Positions 18,263 through 24,490 of a stretch of DNA of 64,000 nt are shown here, in pieces (within the stretch, counting starts at the first letter, position 1; each line of letters begins with the position of its first letter). A program made the position numbers and the translations under genes. The notes under the pieces were generated by a model. That model ran no database searches. It saw only the letters and a list, made by a program, of their open reading frames with translations, and had not been told where the DNA came from. Origin of the DNA: Sphingomonas sp. HF-S4 (GTDB lineage: Bacteria; Pseudomonadota; Alphaproteobacteria; Sphingomonadales; Sphingomonadaceae); assembly GCF_032911445.1 (NCBI RefSeq), contig NZ_JAWJEJ010000002.1:744001-808000 (forward strand). Reading direction: 5' to 3'.

Positions 18263-19174
18263 ATGGATCTTCAAAATGCGCTCAACGACATCGCTGAAGA
18301 AATCGCAGCCAACGCCGCGAAGCTCGAGGCTGAAGCGGATGCCAAGGATGAGAGCGCGGAGCCCGGACCCTTTGGCATCGCAGTAGCAACTCCGGATGGC
18401 GTGCTCACTGCCGGCGCGGCGGGGACGTTCTTCCCTATCCAGAGCATTTCGAAGGTGTTCGCGCTGGATCTGGCGATGCGTGCCTGTGGGGACCGGGTCT
18501 TCGAGCGCGTAGGGCGCGAGCCGTCCGGCGACCCTTTCAACTCGGTGATCGATCTCGAGCGTACCAAGGGGATACCGCGCAATCCCTTCATCAATGCCGG
18601 CGCGCTTGTCGTCGTCGATATGCTGGTGGGAGCGCATGCCAGCGAAGATACCGTCGTCGAGCTGGTCCGCGAACAGCTAGAGGGGCGGCCGCTCAAGTTG
18701 AACGACGCGGTCCTCCACGAGGGCGGGGATCTCAATCGAGCGATGCTGAGCTTCATGAAGCATCACGACAATCTCAATTCCCCGGTCGAGGAGGTGCTCT
18801 CGTCCTATGCCAAGCAGTGTGCCATCTCGGTCGACTGCGGCGGCTTGGCGCAAGCGGGGCTGTTCCTCAGCCGGACGCGATTGGATGCGGACAATGCAGA
18901 GGACGCGGAGCGCGCCCGGCGGATGCGTAAGGTGCTCGCCTTGATGATGACATGCGGCCACTATGACGGCTCGGGCGATTTTGCCGTGCGGGTCGGATTG
19001 CCCGCCAAGAGCGGGGTGGGTGGCGGCATTCTCGCCATCGCGCCCGAGCGCGCGTCGATCGCGGTCTGGTCCCCGAACCTCGATCAGCATGGCAATTCGA
19101 TCCTCGGCGTTCGCGCACTCGAATTGCTGGCGGCCCGGACCGGCTGGTCGGTATTCGGACCGGCGATCGAGTGA
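18263..19174 (+). CDS. glsA: Glutaminase A
   Basis: The enzyme hydrolyses L-glutamine to glutamate and ammonia in the cytoplasm. The 303-residue product has the usual length of serine-dependent glutaminases. It carries the Ser-x-x-Lys motif at 61-64 (SISKVF) and the family stretches NPFINAGALVV, LSSYAKQCAISV, GGLAQAGLFLS and KSGVGGGILA. The ATG at 18263 begins the conserved N-terminus; earlier in-frame starts add unrelated residues. It stands alone with 257 bp of non-coding sequence upstream. A metabolic gene in a defence-rich element is cargo; it may add nitrogen or acid tolerance, but that is inference. Confidence 0.9.
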   Translation: MDLQNALNDIAEEIAANAAKLEAEADAKDESAEPGPFGIAVATPDGVLTAGAAGTFFPIQSISKVFALDLAMRACGDRVFERVGREPSGDPFNSVIDLERTKGIPRNPFINAGALVVVDMLVGAHASEDTVVELVREQLEGRPLKLNDAVLHEGGDLNRAMLSFMKHHDNLNSPVEEVLSSYAKQCAISVDCGGLAQAGLFLSRTRLDADNAEDAERARRMRKVLALMMTCGHYDGSGDFAVRVGLPAKSGVGGGILAIAPERASIAVWSPNLDQHGNSILGVRALELLAARTGWSVFGPAIE

Positions 19175-19254
19175 GACCTGCCTTTGTCCGGGGGCTAGGA
19201 TCGGAATAGGGGCATGACCACGATTGAAATAACGAGTGGAAAGATCGCTTTCTT

Positions 19255-19455
19255 ATGGGTCAGCAACACGCCACCAACATCAACGCGGCTTCCGCCGACG
19301 AGCTTGATGCAGTCCCCGCGCTTCAGGGCCACGGCTTCGAAATCGTCCGCTATCGCGAGGAGAGGGGCCAGTTCACCGATCTTCGCCAACTCGACGAAGT
19401 TCCGGGTATGGCCGGCAAGGTCGATAGGAACGACCCCGCACTTACCGTGGAATAG
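19255..19455 (+). CDS. ComEA-like helix-hairpin-helix small protein
   Basis: This 66-residue protein has one helix-hairpin-helix unit: INAASADELDAVPAL, then GHGFEIVRYREERGQF and LRQLDEVPGM. The pattern is that of the DNA-binding repeat of ComEA-family proteins. There is no signal peptide or membrane anchor, so it is not a complete competence receptor. It lies 80 bp after the glutaminase gene in the same direction. Confidence 0.65.
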   Translation: MGQQHATNINAASADELDAVPALQGHGFEIVRYREERGQFTDLRQLDEVPGMAGKVDRNDPALTVE

Positions 19456-19480
19456 AGCTGATTGAGGTGAGGAGACCAGC

Positions 19481-19765
19481 ATGACCGAAGCTACATGGGG
19501 CGGCGACGCGATGTCGCCGGATATCAACTGGAGGATGAGTGCGGCGCTTGAGAACGTGCCGCGCGGCGATAGCGATCTTGCCGAGGTGACCAGCCTCGCT
19601 GGCGCCATTGTGGCCTGGCAATCGCTTGACCCGGAGCATTAAGCTGCGGCGATCCTTACGCCGGAACACCCGCTGGTCATCGAAGGCGCCTCCATTTCCT
19701 CCTTCTCGGGAGAAAGCCTCGCCACGCTCGCAGAGCGGCTTTCCCAGGCATCGCCTACTAGCTAG
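19481..19765 (+). pseudogene. Small conserved-looking gene interrupted by an in-frame TAA
   Basis: An ATG at 19481 with a good ribosome site (gaggtgaggagacc) opens a frame of 53 codons (MTEATWGGDAMSPDINW onward) that stops at TAA 19640-19642. The same frame then continues without another stop for 40 codons, with AAILTPEHPLVIEGASISSF and LATLAERLSQASPTS, ending at 19765. The second half reads like natural protein, so this looks like a gene of about 94 codons with one nonsense mutation. The product is not identified. Confidence 0.55.
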
Positions 19766-19815
19766 CGTCGGGCACACCAGCCGGCGCATTTGCGCGGTGC
19801 CGCGTACGGCATGGA

Positions 19816-20253
19816 TTAGAGAGTATCGAGGATTTGCAGCGTGGCCTGGTCGGGGCTCCCGAACCAGCGGACAAGCGCCGCTTTGATGATCGGTCTGTCT
19901 GCCGCAGCGCTGAACAACGTCAGCGACGAGCGGAGTTTGATGGCATCAATGCTGCCGAATACTCGCTCCGCTGTCGTATCGGTGAGATCCTGAAGGGCGG
20001 CCACGCACTCCTCATAGCGTGTACCGAGCAGCGGATGCGCGAGATAGGCGCGGGCCTCGTCGATCGATCGGATCGCATAGCGCTGCGCGGTCGGGCTTGA
20101 ACCCAGGCCGACGATCTGGGGGAAGATGAACCACATCCAATGCGTTCGCTTCGCGCCGCGGCGCATTTCGGCGAGCGCCTGGTCGTAGCTGGCCTGCTGG
20201 GCTTGTACGAAGCGGTTTAGGTCGAACGGGTCGTCTGCGTCGGCGCTGCTCAT
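19816..20253 (-). CDS. DUF1810 family protein
   Basis: The 145-residue product matches DUF1810 in length and pattern: DPFDLNRFVQAQQASYDQAL, then KRTHWMWFIFPQIVGLG, YAIRSIDEARAYLAHPLLG and a C-terminal LTLFSAA. It is a small soluble cytoplasmic protein of unknown biochemical role. The gene runs opposite to the preceding cargo genes. The start at 20253 gives the usual family N-terminus. Confidence 0.85.
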   Translation of the reverse strand: MSSADADDPFDLNRFVQAQQASYDQALAEMRRGAKRTHWMWFIFPQIVGLGSSPTAQRYAIRSIDEARAYLAHPLLGTRYEECVAALQDLTDTTAERVFGSIDAIKLRSSLTLFSAAADRPIIKAALVRWFGSPDQATLQILDTL

Positions 20254-20321
20254 CGCTCCGACATGCCCGCGATCGAAGCCCTAGCCAAGCACGCTTGGAT
20301 GCTCCCTGCTGCAGACTGCGA

Positions 20322-20531
20322 TCAGTTGCTGCCTTCGCTGTAGAACATCGGATTATGCATCCATGCATCTACCGCGGACTCGCGCCAGCCGGCGCAGCGC
20401 GTGCTGATCTTGATGTTCCTGGGGAAGGTGCCGGCTTCCATTTTTCGGTAGAGTGTCGATCGGCACAGTCCGGTTCGGTCGAGGACGGCGTCGATGCGGA
20501 GGATCCGGTCGGGCGTTTCGGGGTTCGGCAT
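20322..20531 (-). CDS. AlpA-family excisionase/regulator
   Basis: The 69-residue product is a winged-helix DNA-binding protein of the AlpA type: RILRIDAVLDRTGLCRSTLY, then RKMEAGTFPRNIKI and WRESAVDAW. In P4-like elements AlpA switches on the neighbouring integrase and favours excision. Here the integrase gene is about 27 kb away at the right end, so it might act on promoters of the adjacent mobilisation genes instead. Confidence 0.88.
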   Translation of the reverse strand: MPNPETPDRILRIDAVLDRTGLCRSTLYRKMEAGTFPRNIKISTRCAGWRESAVDAWMHNPMFYSEGSN

Positions 20532-21256
20532 GGCCTTGCATCCTGTGCGGCTTGTTGATGCTCAATGGCGAGAGTGATGCGGGCTATTCCCGTTGAAAAG
20601 AGGGTTCTGCGAAGGGTGCGGGCTCTGGCGTATCGGGTCGCACATAAAGGCGGTCAGGGCGTAGAACGGCATTTTCTGCCGTAAGTGTCATGACGTCTCA
20701 CGCGTCGCGTGATCGCGCTCTACGTCGCTGATGCGCCGCCGAGTCGCACTGCGGCGTCTCGGTCCATTCGGATGACGATCACTGACGTTGGTGGCGGACA
20801 ACATGCCCGCCCAGGCGGAACGCAGGGATCAGCAGAGCGCGCACTGGCGCTTCTTGCGAAGCCGCCAGAGGTCGCGGTGTTCTGGTTTCCGCGTGGCGCA
20901 CTCGATCCGGCCGGAGGGCGCGGCGGCGGCTGGCCCACGGGCGCGGTCGCACGCCGCCGCGACGGCCGGCCGGCTTCGAGAGCGCTGCTTTGAGGCAGCG
21001 CCGCTGCGCTGAGATCTGCGGTCGCCGCGCGTGGCGCGGCGGCGTTGGCCTCCGGCTCTCGAACTGGCGGGGTCTGGGCGTCGCTGCCCTTAGTCCCGCC
21101 GCGGCGTGCCGCAAGCTGCGCTGCGCGCAGCTCCTACTCTGCGTTTCGGCCCTGCGGGTGCAGCCCGCCTCTGTCGGCGAGACTGCCGGTCCGCTCCTGC
21201 CGCCCACCCCCCGCCATTCCGGCGCCGGTTGCGGTGGTTTGGAAGGAGCAGGAGCG
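20532..21256. other. Long untranslated region upstream of ardC with stem-loops
   Basis: About 725 bp without convincing coding sequence. It contains the inverted repeat acggca-ttttc-tgccgt at 20666-20682 and a perfect 8-bp stem with a 3-nt loop (cgccgcgc-gtg-gcgcggcg) at 21023-21041. Frames open across this region have biased Arg/Ala/Pro composition typical of GC-rich non-coding DNA. It probably holds divergent promoters for alpA and ardC and may contain single-stranded promoters of the kind described for other ard genes, which is inference. Confidence 0.45.
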
Positions 21257-22156
21257 ATGTCGAAGTCTGAAAACCGTTCGAGCCTTTATGCCGAGGTGAC
21301 GGCCCGTGTGATCGCCGAGCTGGAGCAGGGACGGCTGCCCTGGGTGCAGCCTTGGGACGCGTCCGCATGCGGGTGCGCGATGCCCGCAAATGCGGTCTCT
21401 GGACGCCGTTATTCGGGGATCAATGTCCTGATCCTGTGGGCGGCAGTGATCGAGGGGCGGTATCGGTCGCAGCGCTGGTTGACCTACAAGCAGGCCCAGG
21501 CGGCGGGCGGCAATGTCCGCAAGGGCGAGCGGGGGACAACCGTCTGCTATGCCGATCGGTTCACACCGAAGGACGAAGCCGAACGCGCGCGGGACGAGCA
21601 TCGCGAGGCGCGGCAGCTGGCGTTCTTGAAGCGCTTCACCGTGTTTAACCTCGACCAGTGCGAGGGCTTGCCCGAGTGGTTCACGCCTGAAGTGACGCCT
21701 GATCCGGTGAACGATGCCGACCGCATCCCGGCAGCCTATGCGCTGATCGAGGCGAGCGGCGCCGACTTTCGGATTGGCGGTGGCGAAGCCTATTACAGCC
21801 CGTCCGGAGACTATGTCGCGGTGCCGCCGCAGCTGGCATTTCATTCCAAGATCAACTGGTACCGCACCGCGCTCCACGAGCTGGGGCATTGGACCGGGCA
21901 CAGGTCGCGGCTCAACCGGGATCAGACGAGTGCATTCGGCAGCGCGGCCTATGCGCGCGAGGAGCTGGTTGCTGAGATGGCGAGCGCCTTCACCTGCGCA
22001 TCATTGGCGATCCGGCCAACAGTTCGGCACGCCGATTATATCGGTAGCTGGCTGGCCGTCCTGCGCGAGGACGAGAAGGCGATCTTCCGTGCCGCGAGCG
22101 CGGCCAGCAAGGCGGCCGACTATCTGCTCGGCTTCGTTGCGGCGGACGAGCAGTGA
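21257..22156 (+). CDS. ardC: ArdC-like antirestriction protein with zinc peptidase motif
   Basis: ArdC proteins protect incoming single-stranded DNA during conjugation from host restriction. The 299-residue product has the N-terminal ssDNA-binding domain (MSKSENRSSLYAEVTARVI, then GRLPWVQPWDA and YSGINVLILW). A C-terminal metallopeptidase-like domain has HELGH at 207-211 (ALHELGHWTGH) and EELVAEMASAF as the downstream metal ligand. The ATG at 21257 has a good ribosome site (ggagcaggagcg) and begins the conserved domain. It opens the mobilisation module. Confidence 0.9.
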   Translation: MSKSENRSSLYAEVTARVIAELEQGRLPWVQPWDASACGCAMPANAVSGRRYSGINVLILWAAVIEGRYRSQRWLTYKQAQAAGGNVRKGERGTTVCYADRFTPKDEAERARDEHREARQLAFLKRFTVFNLDQCEGLPEWFTPEVTPDPVNDADRIPAAYALIEASGADFRIGGGEAYYSPSGDYVAVPPQLAFHSKINWYRTALHELGHWTGHRSRLNRDQTSAFGSAAYAREELVAEMASAFTCASLAIRPTVRHADYIGSWLAVLREDEKAIFRAASAASKAADYLLGFVAADEQ

Positions 22157-22224
22157 TCGTCCGATCATGCGCGGACCGGAATGGCCTTGCCTTCCGGTCC
22201 GCCCCTGCCACAGGTTAGGCCATC

Positions 22225-23142
22225 ATGCGAACGGACCTCGACCATCTGCCCCAGGCCAAGCAGCGCGAGCTGGCGTTGGTCGTGCGCATCCTGTTCGAGG
22301 AATTCGCCGAGATCACCGCGCGCACCACCGATCCCAAGAAGAAGGCAGCGCGGATCCTCAAGCTGGTGCTGTTCGGATCGTACGCCCGCGGTGACTGGGT
22401 CGACGATCCGATCGGCGGCTATCACTCGGATTACGACATCCTCGTCGTGGTCAACGACGAGCGGCTAACCGATGTCACGGAGTATTGGGCCGCGGCCGAT
22501 GACCGGCTGATGCGCGAGGTGACGATCGCGCAGACGCTCAGTGCGCCGGTCAATTTCATTGTCCACACGCTCACCGATGTGAACAAGCAGCTCGAGCGCG
22601 GGCGGCCGTTCTTCATCGATATCCTCAAGCAGGGGATCGCGCTGTACGAGGCGGAGGCTCACCCATTCGCGACGCCACAGAATCTGCCGCCCGAGGTAGC
22701 GAAAGCAGAAGCGCAGGAGCATTTCGATAATTGGTTCGCCAGCGCGGAGCGTCGCTTGGTCGCATTCGAGATGGAGATGCTTCAGACCAGGGCCGACGTT
22801 GAGTGGTGCAAGGATGCAGCGTTCACGCTACATCAGGCGACAGAGCGATTTTACCACTGCGTACTTCTGGTTCTCAATCTCTATAGTCCGAAGTCCCACC
22901 GGCTGAACTTCCTCCGCTCGCGCGCCGAGGACATTGCACCGGCATTGATCGAGGCTTGGCCGCGCGACGACAAGGACAGCCGTCGCCGTTTCGAACTGCT
23001 GCGACAGGCCTATGTCAACGCGCGCTACTCGCCACATTACAAGATCACGGGCGAGGAGCTGGCATGGCTCGGCGAGCGCGTCGCAGTGCTGCGCGATCTT
23101 GTCCGACGGGTGTGCGAAGAGCGGCTCGCGCCGCGCGACTGA
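22225..23142 (+). CDS. MNT-HEPN fusion: nucleotidyltransferase antitoxin and HEPN toxin in one chain
   Basis: Residues 45-76 carry the minimal nucleotidyltransferase motif GSYARG (51-56) and the metal-binding aspartates D69 and D71 in SDYDILVVV. The C-terminal half is a HEPN helical bundle (DAAFTLHQATERFYHCVLLV) with RYSPHYKI matching the R-x4-6-H RNase signature. In two-gene MNT-HEPN systems the transferase AMPylates and silences the HEPN RNase; here both parts are joined in 305 residues. It lies about 70 bp after ardC on the same strand. Role in element stability or phage defence is inferred. Confidence 0.85.
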   Translation: MRTDLDHLPQAKQRELALVVRILFEEFAEITARTTDPKKKAARILKLVLFGSYARGDWVDDPIGGYHSDYDILVVVNDERLTDVTEYWAAADDRLMREVTIAQTLSAPVNFIVHTLTDVNKQLERGRPFFIDILKQGIALYEAEAHPFATPQNLPPEVAKAEAQEHFDNWFASAERRLVAFEMEMLQTRADVEWCKDAAFTLHQATERFYHCVLLVLNLYSPKSHRLNFLRSRAEDIAPALIEAWPRDDKDSRRRFELLRQAYVNARYSPHYKITGEELAWLGERVAVLRDLVRRVCEERLAPRD

Positions 23143-23162
23143 TCGCGCGGCGCTCGCGGGAA

Positions 23163-23669
23163 TTATTCGGCTTTTGCAGCCGGCTTGCGTGCCGCGCGCT
23201 TCGCCTTCGGCGCGGGTTCAGGAGCAGCAGCGCGCGCTGCGCGACCTTGCGCGCCTAGGCCGATCTTCATCGCCATTTCGCGCCGCTGTGCCGAGTAGCT
23301 TTCCGCCACCATCGGATAGTCGGCCTTGAGCTTGTAGCGTGCACGATATTCTTCGGGAGTGAGGCCGTTCGTGCTCAGATGGCGGCGCAGCGTACGATAG
23401 GGCTTGCCGTCGATCATCGAGATGATGTGGTCCTTCGACGCGAGCGATTTGCGCACCGAAACTGCCGGCGTGAATTCCTGCTCGTTCAATGCGGCTTCAT
23501 CGCCAGGCGTTGCCGAGGCTCCGTCAGCAAGTTCGCTCAGCGTCGCGTGCATCGTGCGGAGAAAAGCCGGCACGTCCTCGGCCGACGTCCGATTATTCTG
23601 ATTGCCCAGCCACGCGATCGTCAGTTCCGTCGCCAGCTCGACCGTGTTCAACATATTCTCTTCAGACAT
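23163..23669 (-). CDS. MucR/Ros family transcriptional regulator lacking zinc cysteines
   Basis: The 168-residue protein has the MucR layout: an N-terminal LTIAWLGNQNNRTSAEDVPA, then IDGKPYRTLRRHLSTNGLTP and EEYRARYKLKADYPMV. In Ros and MucR two cysteines before the DGK motif bind zinc; here that stretch reads KDHIISMIDGK with no Cys, as in some rhizobial homologues that bind DNA without zinc. A basic Ala/Lys tail ends the protein. The ATG at 23669 begins the family N-terminus. It neighbours tra genes and may repress them. Confidence 0.88.
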   Translation of the reverse strand: MSEENMLNTVELATELTIAWLGNQNNRTSAEDVPAFLRTMHATLSELADGASATPGDEAALNEQEFTPAVSVRKSLASKDHIISMIDGKPYRTLRRHLSTNGLTPEEYRARYKLKADYPMVAESYSAQRREMAMKIGLGAQGRAARAAAPEPAPKAKRAARKPAAKAE

Positions 23670-23751
23670 TTCGACCCCTTGTCCGATGAAGCAAAATCTA
23701 CCGCACGTCGGCAGAGTGATCGCCATACGCAAGCTGCAGCGGAAGTCGACT

Positions 23752-24036
23752 CTATCGCCGGTCAGATCCCAATTTTGCTTGCGCAAATTCTCGAATGCCG
23801 CGTCGATGCCAGATCGCTATCAGTCGTTCGCCCTCCTCGCTGCGTATCCTCGCCGCCGCTTCACTGAGGATGCCGAAAATCACTGCGCGATCATCGTCCA
23901 CGAGATCCACCAGGCCAGCCTTTGCGACCAGCCCGCCCAGCTCGATCAACTGCCGCGTCCGTTCTCGGCGCTTCACTACCCAGGCTCGCTTGTCTTCACG
24001 CGCGGTCCGGATCTGCAGTCGATTGCGCGCCGCCAT
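23752..24036 (-). CDS. traD: TraD-like small conjugation protein
   Basis: The 94-residue product reads MAARNRLQIRTAREDKRAWV then KRRERTRQLIELGGLVAKAG. This is the pattern of the small TraD protein encoded beside the oriT of Ti-type plasmids, a relaxosome accessory protein. I chose the ATG at 24036 because ggagaa lies 10 nt before it; the frame is open further upstream but overlaps the previous gene. It overlaps the gene upstream by about 41 nt, so the two are probably co-translated from one message starting at oriT. Confidence 0.75.
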   Translation of the reverse strand: MAARNRLQIRTAREDKRAWVVKRRERTRQLIELGGLVAKAGLVDLVDDDRAVIFGILSEAAARIRSEEGERLIAIWHRRGIREFAQAKLGSDRR

Positions 24037-24319
24037 TACGCGCCGGTTCTCCGCCAGAATTTGGCGGAGTGATGCCGCGCACTTTGCGCTGACCCCGCTG
24101 AAAGAAGGTAACGCCGCGTTTGCGCCATCCCTCCTTAATCGTCGCATCTGCGGACTCGACCGCGCTCAGCAGCGCGCCGGCGAGCACTTCGACCGGCAGC
24201 CCATCCGCCCCAGTTGCGATGACCAGCTCGCCGAGCTGGACAAGCTTGCGTTGTTTCAGCTGCGATGCCCTGTGGTTGAGCGTTTTCAGCTCCGCTTCAA
24301 AGTCCCGTGGCTTTCGCAT
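23996..24319 (-). CDS. TraC-like small conjugation protein
   Basis: The 107-residue product begins MRKPRDFEAELKTLNHRASQ and continues KLVQLGELVIATGADGLPVE, resembling the small Lys-rich helical proteins that accompany TraD at Ti-type oriT regions. The ATG at 24319 is supported by ggagg 8 nt upstream. Transcription diverges from traA, with oriT between the two promoters. The exact name (TraC or a second TraD paralogue) is uncertain; the similarity of QLGELVIATGA to LIELGGLVAKAG in its neighbour suggests the two are distant relatives. Confidence 0.7.
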   Translation of the reverse strand: MRKPRDFEAELKTLNHRASQLKQRKLVQLGELVIATGADGLPVEVLAGALLSAVESADATIKEGWRKRGVTFFQRGQRKVRGITPPNSGGEPARNGGAQSTADPDRA

Positions 24320-24397
24320 GGGGGCAACCTCCATTCCAGATGGGAGCCGCTTCAGTTATAGAGTAGATCGATCAGCGTAAATATTGTGAAACCGTGT

Positions 24398-24412
24398 GGG
24401 ACAATCTGTCCC
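24398..24412. promoter_or_regulatory. Inverted repeat between traA and the traC/traD pair
   Basis: The sequence gggaca-atc-tgtccc is a perfect 6-bp inverted repeat with a 3-nt centre. It lies in the 170-bp divergent intergenic region, between the small tra gene start and the putative nic site. A binding site for a relaxosome accessory protein or a repressor is plausible. Confidence 0.5.
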
Positions 24413-24432
24413 GAACAAGATGAAATCTTTTG

Positions 24433-24470
24433 AGGGCGCGCTTATACGTCGTGCCGACGTCGCTTGTTAA
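24433..24470. other. Putative origin of transfer (oriT), Ti-plasmid type
   Basis: The stretch agggcgcgcttatacgtcg followed by tgccgacgtcgcttg closely resembles my recollection of the oriT core of Ti plasmids (agggcgcaattatacgtcg..., itself related to the RSF1010 nick region). It contains a perfect 6-bp inverted repeat acgtcg-tgc-cgacgt at 24446-24460, next to the AT-rich tta where cleavage is expected. Its position between divergent traA and traC/traD genes is the same as in Ti plasmids. The relaxase TraA should cut and bind here. Confidence 0.75.
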
Positions 24471-24490
24471 GTGTAGTTGGTATGGTCGCT

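Noticed and set aside
20990..21256. Upstream extension of the ardC frame
   Set aside because: The extra residues are Arg/Ala/Cys-rich with no family similarity, and the ATG at 21257 has its own ribosome site.
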